A stretch of 64,000 bases of DNA from contig MGWH01000002.1 in the NCBI GenBank assembly GCA_001800905.1, positions 1-64,000 of the forward strand. The letters are read 5' to 3'. The translations under genes and the position numbers were made by a program. This stretch comes from Flavobacteria bacterium GWA2_35_26 (lineage in GTDB: Bacteria > Bacteroidota > Bacteroidia > Flavobacteriales > Flavobacteriaceae). A model generated the notes under the pieces. The model was not told the DNA's origin, did not search any database, and was given only the letters and a program-made list of their open reading frames with translations. Shown here one piece after another: positions 1 through 9,323 of this stretch; position 1 is the first letter of the stretch; each line of letters opens with the position of its first letter.

Positions 1-110
1 ACCGCGTTAGGGATAGCAGCGAAAAGCCCACAGCGAAGCGAGGACTTGAAGCATATAGCCCGGACCTGGTTGGCGAGGAAACGAAGCAAACAGGAAACGC
101 ACTAGTGCTT
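1..110. repeat. structured intergenic repeat, Flavobacterium REP-like
   Basis: Non-coding, relatively GC-rich stretch. Its ends carry a short inverted repeat, GCGTT (4-8) with AACGC (96-100). Inside are blocks GGGATAGCAGCG and ATAGCCCGG that resemble the ends of the element at 1972-2062 read on the other strand. From memory, similar sequences are scattered between genes in Flavobacterium genomes. It may continue left of the window. It could be a REP-type repeat or a structured RNA; no function is claimed. Confidence 0.5.
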
Positions 111-123
111 AAAAATTCGAAGT

Positions 124-789
124 TTATTTATTGACTGCATCGACTTTGGCTTGCCAAACTGAACTCAAATTGTCAAAATCAACTTTAATTGCAGGGGGTT
201 GGTTTTGTAAACGACCTGTTTCAAAAGCATAAACAAGGATTGATTCTATAAGGTAGTCTTCGTTATTTTGATAGGGATCGTATTTGGTCTTTAAATTAAT
301 ATCAAAGAGTTTTGCCGTGACATTGGACCAAAACGCTTTCCAACCACTTTTCAAGTTAGTGATTAAATCGTAAGTAGTATTGCCGGTTTGACGATGAATT
401 AATTTGACCAGAATTTGTCCTTGTTTGCGAGATAACTTTTTGAGTTTTGCTTCAAACTCGTTGGTTAAATAATTCTCAACTATCTTGAAGTATTTCTTTT
501 TTTCTTTTTCCGTTTTCAAATTCGCCATACCGCGATTTAAAGCGGTCAATCGCTCGGCAGTAATTTTAGCATAAGGATATACTTTTAACACTCGGTTTTG
601 AAGTAATTGAAATTGCTTTCTGGCTTCAATATCCAATTTTTCTTTTCGAACAATGATTTCAGGAAGTTCAATGGTGTCATTTAAAATGGTATCGTTTTCT
701 ACTGTAAGATCAGACTCTTTTTGAATTACCTGCGCTTGAACAGCTGTCGAAAAAAATGCGAAGCAAATTAGAAATAGAATGCGTTTCAT
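124..789 (-). CDS. DUF4294 domain-containing secreted protein
   Basis: 221-aa protein with a signal peptide of about 19 residues (MKRILFLICFAFF..., cleavage near AQA-Q). It is then hydrophilic, Lys-rich and probably helical, with no lipobox or membrane segment. The sequence around residues 60-200 (KVYPYAKI, NYLTNEFEAKLKKLSRKQG, GWKAFWSN) matches what I recall as DUF4294, a Bacteroidota-specific family of unknown function. It is divergent from the M42 aminopeptidase gene and ends against the repeat at 1-110. A TAnnTTTG box (TAATTTTG on the minus strand, 809-816) lies about 20 nt upstream of the start. Family recognition is from memory; the protein is probably periplasmic. Confidence 0.7.
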   Translation of the reverse strand: MKRILFLICFAFFSTAVQAQVIQKESDLTVENDTILNDTIELPEIIVRKEKLDIEARKQFQLLQNRVLKVYPYAKITAERLTALNRGMANLKTEKEKKKYFKIVENYLTNEFEAKLKKLSRKQGQILVKLIHRQTGNTTYDLITNLKSGWKAFWSNVTAKLFDINLKTKYDPYQNNEDYLIESILVYAFETGRLQNQPPAIKVDFDNLSSVWQAKVDAVNK

Positions 790-808
790 TTGTGAAAAAA
801 TTTAATTA

Positions 809-816
809 CAAAATTA
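809..816 (-). promoter_or_regulatory. putative -7 box for the DUF4294 gene
   Basis: TAATTTTG on the minus strand fits the Bacteroidota -7 consensus TAnnTTTG, 20 nt before the start codon. No properly spaced -33 TTTG box is seen. Confidence 0.3.
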
Positions 817-871
817 GGCATTCTATACACAACTGTAATGCCAAATTTATAATTTAGCAAAAAAATATTTT

Positions 872-1960
872 ATGAGCACTACATCTATATTAAACGAAAA
901 ATCGATCACCTTTTTAGAAAGTTACCTAAATAATGCCTCTCCTACAGGTTTTGAAGCCGAAGGGCAAAAAATTTGGATGGATTATGTAAAACCTTATGTA
1001 GATACTTTTATTACCGATACGTATGGTACTGCTGTAGGAATCATTAATCCAGATGCTCCATATAAAGTAGTCATTGAAGGACATGCTGATGAGATTGCCT
1101 GGTATGTAAATTATATTACGGATGACGGATTAATATATGTAATAAGAAACGGTGGCTCTGACCATCAGATCGCGCCTTCAAAACGTGTTAATATTCATAC
1201 TAAAAACGGCATTGTAAAAGGCGTTTTTGGTTGGCCAGCGATTCACACTAGAAATCGTGGAAAAGAAGAACCAGCCAAAACAGATAATATCTTTATTGAT
1301 TGCGGTTGCGAAAATAAAGAACAAGTTGAAAAATTAGGCGTACATGTAGGTTGTGTTATTACCTATCCTGACGAATTCATGGTGTTGAACGAAAATAAAT
1401 TTGTTTGTCGCGCGATAGATAACCGTATGGGCGGATTTATGATTGCCGAAGTAGCGCGTTTGTTGCACGAAAACGGCAAAAAATTGCCTTTCGGATTGTA
1501 TATCACCAACTCGGTGCAAGAGGAAGTAGGGTTGCGTGGTGCTGAAATGATTACCCAAACCATCAAACCGAATGTGGCTATTGTAACTGATGTTTGCCAC
1601 GACTCTACTACCCCGATGATTGACAAGAAAATTGAAGGAGAGACAAAAATTGGCAAAGGGCCTGTTGTTACTTACGCTCCTGCTGTACAAAATAATTTAA
1701 GAGAATTAATTCTAAATACGGCCACTGAGAAAAAGATTCCTTTTCAGCGATTAGCTTCGTCTCGAGTGACTGGAACAGACACGGATGCTTTTGCGTACAG
1801 CAATGGCGGTGTGGCTTCGGCATTGATTTCGCTTCCATTGCGATACATGCATACAACCGTAGAAATGGTACACCGCGAAGATGTGGAAAATGTCATTAAA
1901 TTGATTTATGAAACCTTATTGAAAATAGAAAATGAGGAAACTTTTTCGTATTTCAAATAA
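872..1960 (+). CDS. M42 family metallopeptidase (glutamyl aminopeptidase / endoglucanase-like)
   Basis: 362-aa cytoplasmic dinuclear-metal aminopeptidase, normal length for M42. Visible metal ligands and catalytic residues are GHADE (near residue 71), the Asp of AIDNRMGG (near 183), the EE pair of QEEVGLRGA (near 217), the Asp of VTDVCHDST and the His of RYMHTTVEM near the C-terminus. It probably trims N-terminal residues from peptides as part of general peptide turnover. There is no signal peptide. The ATG at 872 gives the expected N-terminus. It stands alone, converging on purC across a REP-like element and a bidirectional terminator. Confidence 0.9.
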   Translation: MSTTSILNEKSITFLESYLNNASPTGFEAEGQKIWMDYVKPYVDTFITDTYGTAVGIINPDAPYKVVIEGHADEIAWYVNYITDDGLIYVIRNGGSDHQIAPSKRVNIHTKNGIVKGVFGWPAIHTRNRGKEEPAKTDNIFIDCGCENKEQVEKLGVHVGCVITYPDEFMVLNENKFVCRAIDNRMGGFMIAEVARLLHENGKKLPFGLYITNSVQEEVGLRGAEMITQTIKPNVAIVTDVCHDSTTPMIDKKIEGETKIGKGPVVTYAPAVQNNLRELILNTATEKKIPFQRLASSRVTGTDTDAFAYSNGGVASALISLPLRYMHTTVEMVHREDVENVIKLIYETLLKIENEETFSYFK

Positions 1961-1971
1961 TTGTTTCAATT

Positions 1972-2062
1972 GGAGCTAATCCCGCTTTCCGCTCTACTTT
2001 ATAGTTGGGGCTTCGGAAACCTCAGCTGTTCAACTATAAAGGATGCCGCTGCAATCGGGGCT
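1972..2062. repeat. structured intergenic repeat, second copy
   Basis: Element between the M42 gene and the terminator. It contains a perfect 10-bp inverted repeat, TTTATAGTTG (1998-2007) with CAACTATAAA (2031-2040). The ends are partly complementary, AGCtaatCCCGC against GCaatcGGGGCT. On the minus strand it opens CCGATTGCAGCGG and closes AGCGGAAAGC, like the element at 1-110. It would fold as a long hairpin in RNA. Confidence 0.55.
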
Positions 2063-2106
2063 AAAAAAAACCGCAATTCAAAACAATTGAATTGCGGTTT
2101 TTTTAT
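2063..2106. terminator. bidirectional terminator between the M42 gene and purC
   Basis: A 13-bp perfect stem, AACCGCAATTCAA (2069-2081) with TTGAATTGCGGTT (2087-2099), has a 5-nt loop, an A tract before it and a T tract after it. It can therefore serve both converging genes. Confidence 0.85.
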
Positions 2107-2122
2107 TTATACGAAAAGAGAT

Positions 2123-3076
2123 TTATCTATTTTTTAAAAACTCGACAACATTCTTTTCGATTCGCTCATTAATATTACTAATATCAGCTTTTACAAATTG
2201 TTCGCCTAAGATATTTTCATACAACTCAATATAGCGTTCAGAAACCGATTCAATATAAGCATCAGTCATATCTGGAATTTGTTGCCCATCTTGTCCTTGA
2301 AAACCATTTTCAATCAACCAACGACGTACAAATTCTTTAGACAATTGTTTTTGTTCCTCACCTCGATCTTGTCTCTCTTGATAGCCTTCTGCATAAAAAT
2401 AACGAGACGAATCAGGAGTATGAATTTCGTCAATTAATACAATTTTCCCGTCTTTGGTTTTACCAAATTCGTATTTGGTATCCACCAAAATCAAACCTCG
2501 ACTAGCTGCAATTTCAGTTCCTCTTTGAAACAAAGCGCGGGTGTATTGTTCTAAAACCAAATAATCTTCTTCGGTAACAATTCCTTTTGACAAAATAGCT
2601 TCTCTCGAAATATCTTCATCGTGAGAACCATTATCGGCTTTGGTTGTTGGGGTGATTATAGGTGTTGGGAATTTGTCGTTTTCTTTTAATCCTTCTGGCA
2701 TTGGTACTCCGCAAAGTATTCTTTTACCCGCAGCATATTCTCGTGCTGCATGACCAGAAACATAACCACGAATCACCATTTCTACTTTAAAAGGCTCGCA
2801 TAAATGACCAACTGCTACATTAGGATCTGGTGTTGCGATTAACCAATTTGGAACGATGTCTTGTGTCATCTTCATAAATTGGGTAGCAATTTGATTCAAG
2901 ATTTGTCCTTTGTACGGAATTCCTTTTGGCAATACCACATCAAAAGCAGATAATCTATCCGTTGCAATCATGACCAATAGATCATCATTTATATTGTATA
3001 CTTCACGAACTTTTCCACGATAGACTGATTTTTGTCCTGGAAAATTAAAGTTAGTAGTTGTAATTGTTGAACTCAT
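2123..3076 (-). CDS. purC: phosphoribosylaminoimidazole-succinocarboxamide synthase (SAICAR synthetase)
   Basis: 317-aa enzyme of de novo purine synthesis. It joins CAIR and aspartate using ATP to give SAICAR. It has the long form of the family, with N-terminal [10 protein letters not shown] (the nucleotide-binding strand and loop), [36 protein letters not shown] and the metal/ATP-site [12 protein letters not shown]. It is a cytoplasmic protein. The gene stands alone: 59 nt separate it from the upstream S9 peptidase gene, and a TAnnTTTG box (TAAATTTG on the minus strand, 3105-3112) lies in that gap. Confidence 0.95.
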   Translation of the reverse strand: MSSTITTTNFNFPGQKSVYRGKVREVYNINDDLLVMIATDRLSAFDVVLPKGIPYKGQILNQIATQFMKMTQDIVPNWLIATPDPNVAVGHLCEPFKVEMVIRGYVSGHAAREYAAGKRILCGVPMPEGLKENDKFPTPIITPTTKADNGSHDEDISREAILSKGIVTEEDYLVLEQYTRALFQRGTEIAASRGLILVDTKYEFGKTKDGKIVLIDEIHTPDSSRYFYAEGYQERQDRGEEQKQLSKEFVRRWLIENGFQGQDGQQIPDMTDAYIESVSERYIELYENILGEQFVKADISNINERIEKNVVEFLKNR

Positions 3077-3104
3077 TGTATTATTGTGTTGTTTCGAATT
3101 GCGG

Positions 3105-3112
3105 CAAATTTA
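3105..3112 (-). promoter_or_regulatory. putative -7 box for purC
   Basis: TAAATTTG on the minus strand matches TAnnTTTG, 29 nt before the purC start. No good -33 box is visible. Confidence 0.4.
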
Positions 3113-3135
3113 GCATTAATTCATGGAGAATAAAA

Positions 3136-5481
3136 TTATTTATTTAGCAAAGTAGAATTGAATAAATCCAAAATTCTACCATATTCATCCACCCACGAAT
3201 AGGTTTCTTTAAAACCATGTGACTCAACGGGAAAACTAGCTAAACTCCATTTTTTCTTGCCTAATTCAATAAATCGTTGCGATAAACGTACAATATCTTT
3301 GTATTCTACATTATCATCTACCATTCCGTGAAGCATCAATAAATTGCCTTCTAAATTATTGGCAAAATAGATTGGTGAACTTTTTTTATAGGCATCCGGA
3401 TCTGTTTCAGGGAAATTCAAAATATTACCTGTATAGCCGTGGTTGTAATGCGCCCAATCTGTCACCGAACGCAAAGCAGCACCAGCGGCAAATTCTTTGG
3501 GTGTGGTTAGCATACCCATTAAAGTGATAAAACCTCCGTATGAACCTCCATAAATCCCTACTCTGTTTGGATCAATACCGTATTTTTGAACTAACACTTT
3601 TTTTCCATCGATTTGATCGGATAGATCTTTACCTCCCATAAAGCGATAAATACCTGTTCTCACATCTCGTCCATAACCATCACTTCCTCTGTAATCAATA
3701 TCCAAAACGGTATATCCTAAATCAGTCAACAAATTATGAAACATGTATTCTCTATGGTACGTACTCCAATGATTATGGGCGTTTTGTAAATACCCTGCTC
3801 CATGAACAAAAATCACAGCAGCTTTATTGTCTTTACTTGGATTTGGCGCATACAAACGAGCATTGACTGGTGTTCCGTCTTGTGCTTTAAATGTAATCAC
3901 TTCTGGAGTTCTCCATTTATACGATTGGAATGCTGCAGTAGTCGAAAACGTAATTTGTTCTAAAGCACTTCCTTTTTTATTGGTAGCCCAATACAATTCC
4001 CATGGTTTGTTTTTGTAGGAATAGCGTACTAATAGGTTTTTCTCATCAGGTGAAAGACTTACTTCGTGAGCCCCATCTTGAGTTAAAATAGGTTGTAAAA
4101 CCTGATCCGAAACGTTCATTTTATACCACTCTCTATTCCCTGGATGAGTGGTATTGGTAGTTAGATAAAACGTTTTTTTATCTTTAGACAAAACTACCCC
4201 ACGAACTTCCCAATTGCCATTGGTCAATTGCACTTTTTTATTCGTTTTTAAATTGTAGATATACAAATGGGAATAACCCGTTTTTTCCGATTGAAAGTAA
4301 ATGGTTTCGTTATCGGCTAAAAAACCTAAAGTCCCTGAACTAAATGCATACGACGGAATTCCAGGTCCGCCAATCCAAGCCTCATCATGTTGGTGTTCAA
4401 TTTCTTTAAAGCTTCCTGTAGCTAAATTCAAGTTAACTAACCAACGGTCTTTATTATCCTGACTTCTAATTTCTACAATGGCATACGATCCATCTTTATT
4501 GTATATTGGAGCTTGGGCTACAATCAATTTGTCTTTCTTCTCTAGGTTTTTATTCTTTTCATACAATTTGAAATAATCAGGTACCTCTTGAATGTGACTC
4601 AAAGACGAAAAATTGATCATATATACCGTATCCTTTGCTACATTATAGATACCCATTTTTGTATTTACAAAATTGTTGGTCGAAACTTTTGTTTTGGTAT
4701 CTCTAGATTTATTATACCCATCAGCCGTAATAAAAAGCTCCATTTCTTCTTGTTTTACCTCAGCTTCTTCTCTTAAACGGAAAGTAACAAAATCACCCTT
4801 CGGACTGGCTTTAGTACTTTCAATACTATTTTTTCCAAAGAAATACGGTTTTGGAAAATCTGATTTTGGATCTTCATTAGCTGTATTCCATTTCTCTTTT
4901 TGCTCTTGGTCTCTAACAAATTGAAACAATTCTTTTTGTTGCTCTTTCAAAAAAGATTCTTTTTCTTTTGGTTTTTCCTCTGATTTTCCCTTTTTAAAAT
5001 TGGTCAACTGAACCAATGACCCAAGTTTTGTATCGAATTTAAAAAGATTATCACTTTGTTTGAAAAACACTACTCCCTCCTCTTTTCCTATCTGAATATT
5101 GGAAACCGGTACACTATGCTGAAATAACTTTTTGCTTTTTTTATCTTTAATGGAATACGAATACAATTGTCCTTTGTCTATGTAGTAATAGATACCGCTA
5201 CCTTCTTTTTCCACAAATCGAATTTTCGAAAACCTAGCTTCCTCTTTAGACGCTTTTTGAGGAGCTTTCATTCCTTTTTTCCAATAGTAGGTCGAATTAC
5301 CCCATTCTTTAGTAGGATTCCAATCAAAATAAATGGTAGATCCATCCAATGACCATCTTTCATTTTCAGGGAGATTACCAATAAAATCATTCCCTTTCAT
5401 AATTTCTTCCAGCTTCAATGATTGTGCTTGGAAAGTAGTGGAACAAAAAATACAAATTAAAAGTAGTAGGATTTTTTTCAT
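3136..5481 (-). CDS. S9 family (DPP IV-like) prolyl oligopeptidase
   Basis: 781-aa secreted serine peptidase with a signal peptide of about 19 residues (MKKILLLLICIFCSTTFQAQ). Residues ~30-530 form the beta-propeller, with WD/PD40-like strands such as DGSTIYFDWNP, SPDEKNLLVRY and LSKDKKTFYLT. The C-terminal alpha/beta-hydrolase domain has the nucleophile Ser in GGSYGG (near residue 647), Asp in MVDDNVEY (near 724) and His in VESHGF (near 754). It probably releases dipeptides or short peptides in the periplasm. It starts 11 nt after the HAD phosphatase gene and is likely the last gene of a phoH-HAD-S9 transcript. The substrate cannot be read from the sequence. Confidence 0.88.
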   Translation of the reverse strand: MKKILLLLICIFCSTTFQAQSLKLEEIMKGNDFIGNLPENERWSLDGSTIYFDWNPTKEWGNSTYYWKKGMKAPQKASKEEARFSKIRFVEKEGSGIYYYIDKGQLYSYSIKDKKSKKLFQHSVPVSNIQIGKEEGVVFFKQSDNLFKFDTKLGSLVQLTNFKKGKSEEKPKEKESFLKEQQKELFQFVRDQEQKEKWNTANEDPKSDFPKPYFFGKNSIESTKASPKGDFVTFRLREEAEVKQEEMELFITADGYNKSRDTKTKVSTNNFVNTKMGIYNVAKDTVYMINFSSLSHIQEVPDYFKLYEKNKNLEKKDKLIVAQAPIYNKDGSYAIVEIRSQDNKDRWLVNLNLATGSFKEIEHQHDEAWIGGPGIPSYAFSSGTLGFLADNETIYFQSEKTGYSHLYIYNLKTNKKVQLTNGNWEVRGVVLSKDKKTFYLTTNTTHPGNREWYKMNVSDQVLQPILTQDGAHEVSLSPDEKNLLVRYSYKNKPWELYWATNKKGSALEQITFSTTAAFQSYKWRTPEVITFKAQDGTPVNARLYAPNPSKDNKAAVIFVHGAGYLQNAHNHWSTYHREYMFHNLLTDLGYTVLDIDYRGSDGYGRDVRTGIYRFMGGKDLSDQIDGKKVLVQKYGIDPNRVGIYGGSYGGFITLMGMLTTPKEFAAGAALRSVTDWAHYNHGYTGNILNFPETDPDAYKKSSPIYFANNLEGNLLMLHGMVDDNVEYKDIVRLSQRFIELGKKKWSLASFPVESHGFKETYSWVDEYGRILDLFNSTLLNK

Positions 5482-5492
5482 CGTTTTTTAAA

Positions 5493-6305
5493 TTAATTCT
5501 TTAATAATAAATCGGAAAGATAATTAGCAACTCCATCCTCGTGATTAGTGGCAATTACTTCCATATGAGGTAACTTGTTTTTTAAAGCGGCTGGTGCATT
5601 GCCCATGATCAGTCCTTTGCCAGAAGTCACCAGCATCATTTCGTCATTAAAACCATCTCCAAAAGAAATGGTATGACTAAAATCTAAATTCTCTTTTTCT
5701 AAAATTTTTGCAATTGCATGGCTTTTGTCAACGTTTTTATCCATGAATTCAAGGCAAATAGGTAGACTAAAAGCATGATTGAAAGTTTCTGGATGGTGCT
5801 CTAAAATCAAATCTCGAACAGCCATTAATTTCTCTTGATTTTCGTGGGTAAAGAAAATTTTAATGGCTTCAAAATCTTCAAGCTCATCAAAATTAACCAA
5901 TTCACGATGGTACGTCACTTCTTTGGAAAAGCTATTTAATTTTTCATTGTGAATGTTGGTTTGCCAAAACTCTTCCTTGAATAAAACTGTAGTTATATCT
6001 GGGTCAATATCCATAGATAAAATAGATTTAATAGCATCCGGATCCATATTGACAGAAAAGATCAACTCTTTATCTGGCGAATGAATTCTGGCTCCATTTG
6101 AAGTAACCAAATACAAGGGAACCTCTAATTTGTCAACCAAAGGCATGGCATCTAAATGATGGCGACCTGTAGCTACCACAATTAAATACTCTTGTTGGTG
6201 CAATTCTTGAAAAACCGATTTTGTGTAGTCTGAAATTACGTGATGTTGATTCAATAAAGTACCGTCCAAATCACTGATAATAACCTTCGTATTTGCTTTA
6301 ATCAT
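5493..6305 (-). CDS. Cof-type HAD-IIB phosphatase
   Basis: 270-aa cytoplasmic haloacid dehalogenase-superfamily phosphatase. Motif I is SDLDGTLLN (residues ~11-19, nucleophile Asp), motif II the Thr of VVATGRH, motif III a Lys in the C-terminal half, and motif IV SFGDGFNDEMM. The IIB cap lies between motifs II and III. Such enzymes typically remove phosphate from sugar phosphates, FMN or pyridoxal phosphate; the substrate here is unknown. It sits 20 nt after phoH and 11 nt before the S9 peptidase gene, so it is probably co-transcribed with both. Confidence 0.85.
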   Translation of the reverse strand: MIKANTKVIISDLDGTLLNQHHVISDYTKSVFQELHQQEYLIVVATGRHHLDAMPLVDKLEVPLYLVTSNGARIHSPDKELIFSVNMDPDAIKSILSMDIDPDITTVLFKEEFWQTNIHNEKLNSFSKEVTYHRELVNFDELEDFEAIKIFFTHENQEKLMAVRDLILEHHPETFNHAFSLPICLEFMDKNVDKSHAIAKILEKENLDFSHTISFGDGFNDEMMLVTSGKGLIMGNAPAALKNKLPHMEVIATNHEDGVANYLSDLLLKN

Positions 6306-6325
6306 CCTATAATTCCCCTACTTAA

Positions 6326-7306
6326 TTAATCGTTATTCTCTATTTTTTTATAGGCTTCGATTACTTTTTTAACCAATCGATGGCGTACCACGTCTTTGTC
6401 ATCCAAATAAATAATGCCAATACCGTCGACGTCTTTTAAAACCAACAATGCTTCTTTTAAACCCGAGATAGTGCGACGAGGCAAATCAACCTGACCTGGA
6501 TCTCCAGTAATCATGAACTTAGCATTCTTACCCATTCGAGTTAAAAACATTTTCATTTGGGAATGAGTGGTATTTTGTGCCTCGTCCAAAATTACAAAAG
6601 CATTATCCAAAGTTCGACCACGCATGAATGCTAAGGGAGCAATCTGAATAATTCCTTTCAAAATATAATCTTCAATTTTTTCATTGGGCAACATATCGCG
6701 TAACGCATCGTATAAGGGTTGCATGTATGGATCCAATTTCTCCTTCATATCTCCGGGTAAAAAACCCAGGTTTTCTCCCGCTTCAACTGCAGGACGAGTC
6801 AATATAATGCGTTTGACCTCTTTTTCTTTTAATGCTTTAACCGCCATAGCAACACCGGTGTAGGTTTTACCTGTACCTGCTGGACCAACAGCAAAAACCA
6901 TATCGTTTTTACCCAAAGTGTCAACTAATAATTGCTGATTGGGAGTCAATGCTTTAATGAGCTTTCCTCCTACACCATGAACTAAAATCTTATCATGGTC
7001 TTGCATTTTTCTTTCCTCTTGACCATCTCCAAGAATCACGCGTTCAATGACATTATCGTCTATATTGTTGTAGCGTGTAAAATGCAACATCAATCGTTGA
7101 AATCGTTTTTCAAACTCATCTAAAACTTCTTTTTCACCAAAAGCTTTTAGCGTTGTACCACGAGCCACAATTTTTAATTTGGGATAGTATTTTTTAATCG
7201 TTTCCAAATGAGCATCCTGATCTCCCCAAAATTCTTTGGGAGCAATATCAACTAATTCAATAATTCTTTCGTTCAAAAGCGGGAGTTTTTTAGAATATGT
7301 ATTCAT
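6326..7306 (-). CDS. phoH: PhoH family ATPase (PhoH-like)
   Basis: 326-aa cytoplasmic P-loop ATPase, full length for PhoH/PhoL-type proteins. An N-terminal KH-like region of about 100 residues (KIVARGTTLKAFGE) precedes the ATPase core with Walker A GPAGTGKT (near residue 145) and Walker B VILDEAQN, followed by LTRMGKNAKFMITGDPGQ. The family is linked to RNA metabolism, often next to ybeY, but its exact role is unsettled. No ybeY is adjacent here. It is probably first in a three-gene minus-strand operon, divergent from the SAM hydrolase gene. Confidence 0.9.
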   Translation of the reverse strand: MNTYSKKLPLLNERIIELVDIAPKEFWGDQDAHLETIKKYYPKLKIVARGTTLKAFGEKEVLDEFEKRFQRLMLHFTRYNNIDDNVIERVILGDGQEERKMQDHDKILVHGVGGKLIKALTPNQQLLVDTLGKNDMVFAVGPAGTGKTYTGVAMAVKALKEKEVKRIILTRPAVEAGENLGFLPGDMKEKLDPYMQPLYDALRDMLPNEKIEDYILKGIIQIAPLAFMRGRTLDNAFVILDEAQNTTHSQMKMFLTRMGKNAKFMITGDPGQVDLPRRTISGLKEALLVLKDVDGIGIIYLDDKDVVRHRLVKKVIEAYKKIENND

Positions 7307-7384
7307 CGTGAAGCGTTACTAAATCAAATAAATTTCAGAAATAGAAAAAATTTTTCTTTATTTCGTTTTTGAATTTACTATTGT

Positions 7385-7392
7385 TAGCTTTG
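7385..7392 (+). promoter_or_regulatory. putative -7 box for the SAM hydrolase-gldFG operon
   Basis: TAGCTTTG fits TAnnTTTG and lies 60 nt before the start at 7452. No TTTG box at the expected 19-21 nt spacing was found. Confidence 0.35.
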
Positions 7393-7451
7393 CATTTCTC
7401 AAATTTAATGAAAATTAGGCTTACCCAAACTCAATAGTTATAAACAAAATT

Positions 7452-8282
7452 ATGTCAATAATTACCCTTACTACCGATTACGGCTTGAAAGATCACTTTG
7501 TAGGTGCTCTGAAGGGTAAAATTATATCAGAATATCCTGAAGTAAACATCATTGATATTTCACACGACATTGATCCATTTAACATTCTTGAAGCGAGTTA
7601 TATTATTGGCGCTGCCTATAGCAGTTTCCCAAAAGGAACTGTACATATCATTGGCGTAGACAGTGAACGAAATAAAGAAAACCAACACATTGCTATCCAA
7701 TGGAACGATCAGTATTTTATTGGCGCTGACAATGGTATTTTGAGTATGCTTACGCAAAAAGTAGTGCCGCAAAAAATGGTGGCTATCACCATTCACGATC
7801 GTTTGCACAATGAGGCTTCTGATTTGGATGTGTTTGTCAAAGTGGCCTGCCATTTGTCTAAAGGTGGTTTGTTGAATGTAATTGGAAAAGAAATCGGTCA
7901 ATTAAAATCGGTAACTGGTTTACAGGCAAGTGTGGCCAATGACTTCAATTCTATCAAAGGCAATGTAATTTACATTGATCATTTTGGTAATGTAGTGACC
8001 AATATTTCCAAAAAACAATTTTTGGATGTCGCCAAAGGAAGACCCTATGAAATTGTCATGAAAACTAAAAATATCAAAACTATTTTACCTAATTATTCGG
8101 CTGTGGCAACCAATGAAAATTATGCTATTAAGAATTATGAGGGAGAAAAACTGGCGATTTTTAACGAGGCTGGCTTTCTTGAAATCGCTATTTTTAGAAG
8201 CAATCCGTCAAAAATTGGTTCGGCCAATAGTTTACTAGGTTTGAGTTATAGAGATGTGGTATTGATTCAATTTAAAAACTAA
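7452..8282 (+). CDS. S-adenosylmethionine hydroxide adenosyltransferase (SAM hydrolase, DUF62)
   Basis: 276-aa cytoplasmic protein of the fluorinase/chlorinase-like SAM hydrolase family, which splits SAM to adenosine and methionine using hydroxide. N-terminal TLTTDYGLKDHFVGALKG, then IIDISHDIDPFN, TVHIIGVDSE and FIGADNGILSML are the family signatures. The C-terminal beta-barrel domain starts near residue 165 (GNVIYIDHFGNVVTNIS). It is the first gene of a plus-strand run with 7-11 nt gaps (ABM protein, gldF, gldG). Halogenase activity is unlikely; the hydrolase form is the common one. Confidence 0.87.
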   Translation: MSIITLTTDYGLKDHFVGALKGKIISEYPEVNIIDISHDIDPFNILEASYIIGAAYSSFPKGTVHIIGVDSERNKENQHIAIQWNDQYFIGADNGILSMLTQKVVPQKMVAITIHDRLHNEASDLDVFVKVACHLSKGGLLNVIGKEIGQLKSVTGLQASVANDFNSIKGNVIYIDHFGNVVTNISKKQFLDVAKGRPYEIVMKTKNIKTILPNYSAVATNENYAIKNYEGEKLAIFNEAGFLEIAIFRSNPSKIGSANSLLGLSYRDVVLIQFKN

Positions 8283-8289
8283 TTTATTT

Positions 8290-8586
8290 ATGTTGGTTCG
8301 CATCGTAAAATTGAGCTTTCATCAAGATAAAATTCCGGCATTTCTTGAAAATTTTGAATTGGTCAAAAATCAAATACGAAATTTCCCCGGAAATCGTTTA
8401 TTAGAATTGTATCAAGACAAAACCAACGCCTCCATTTTCTTTACTTATAGTTATTGGGAAAGCGAAGAGGATTTGGAAAACTATAGAAAATCGGAACTGT
8501 TTACCGAAGTTTGGGATTTTACCAAAAAACTTTTCAATGACAAACCCGAAGCTTGGAGCGTTGACAAATTAGACCGTTTAGTTTAA
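8290..8586 (+). CDS. putative quinol monooxygenase (ABM domain)
   Basis: 98-aa single-domain protein of the antibiotic biosynthesis monooxygenase (dimeric alpha-beta barrel) fold. Visible signs are the N-terminal strand MLVRIVKLSFHQDKIPAFL, then GNRLLELYQDK, FFTYSYWESEEDLENYRKS and a C-terminal strand. Members are small cofactor-free oxygenases or heme-binding proteins; the substrate is not predictable. It starts 7 nt after the SAM hydrolase stop and ends 11 nt before gldF, so it shares their transcript. Confidence 0.75.
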   Translation: MLVRIVKLSFHQDKIPAFLENFELVKNQIRNFPGNRLLELYQDKTNASIFFTYSYWESEEDLENYRKSELFTEVWDFTKKLFNDKPEAWSVDKLDRLV

Positions 8587-8597
8587 AACAAAAACAG

Positions 8598-9323
8598 ATG
8601 AAATCAATCGTATTACGTGAAATAAAATCGTTTTTTGGTTCACCAATTGGGTATTTGGTGATCGCCATTTTCCTTATTTTAAACGGACTCTTTTTATGGG
8701 TTTTCGAGGGAGATTATAATATATTAAATTCAGGTTTTGCTGATTTGACTCCTTTTTTCACCTTGTCACCTTGGATTCTTGTTTTCTTAATACCTGCGGT
8801 TACTATGCGCAGTTTTTCGGATGAAAAAAAACAGGGTACTTTGGAATTATTATTAACCAAACCCTTAAGCGTTTGGGAGATTGTAAATGGGAAATTTTTG
8901 GGTGCGGTACTTTTGATTTGCATCGCAATTATACCAACATTTATCTATGTAGCTGCCATATCAAGTTTAGGAATGCCTGAAGGGAATATAGACATGGGGA
9001 GTACATTGGGCTCCTATTTTGGTTTAGTTTTCTTGGTTGGCGCTTATGCCGCCATTGGACTATTTACCTCGACACTTTCAGACAACCAAATTGTTGCATT
9101 CATCATTGCGGTATTTCTATGCTTTTTGTTCTATTTTGGTTTTGAAGCATTGGCTACTGTTTTACCCACTTTATCAAATACAATTGCCTACTTAGGCATG
9201 CAAGACCATTTTAAAAGTATGAGTCGTGGGGTTTTGGATACTCGCGATATTCTCTATTTCAGTAGTATTATTATAGTGTTTCTTTCCTTGACTGTTAACC
9301 AATTAAAATCATTTCAATCGTAA
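8598..9323 (+). CDS. gldF: gliding motility ABC transporter permease GldF
   Basis: 241-aa ABC-2 type permease with about six membrane segments, the first being IGYLVIAIFLILNGLFLWVF, with the conserved region PAVTMRSFSDEKKQGTLELL near residues 66-85. GldF works with GldG and the ATPase GldA; gldA, gldF and gldG were originally identified as genes needed for Flavobacterium gliding. No gldA lies in this window, as expected because it is usually unlinked. The stop codon TAA (9321-9323) overlaps the gldG start ATG (9323) by one base, indicating translational coupling. Confidence 0.92.
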   Translation: MKSIVLREIKSFFGSPIGYLVIAIFLILNGLFLWVFEGDYNILNSGFADLTPFFTLSPWILVFLIPAVTMRSFSDEKKQGTLELLLTKPLSVWEIVNGKFLGAVLLICIAIIPTFIYVAAISSLGMPEGNIDMGSTLGSYFGLVFLVGAYAAIGLFTSTLSDNQIVAFIIAVFLCFLFYFGFEALATVLPTLSNTIAYLGMQDHFKSMSRGVLDTRDILYFSSIIIVFLSLTVNQLKSFQS

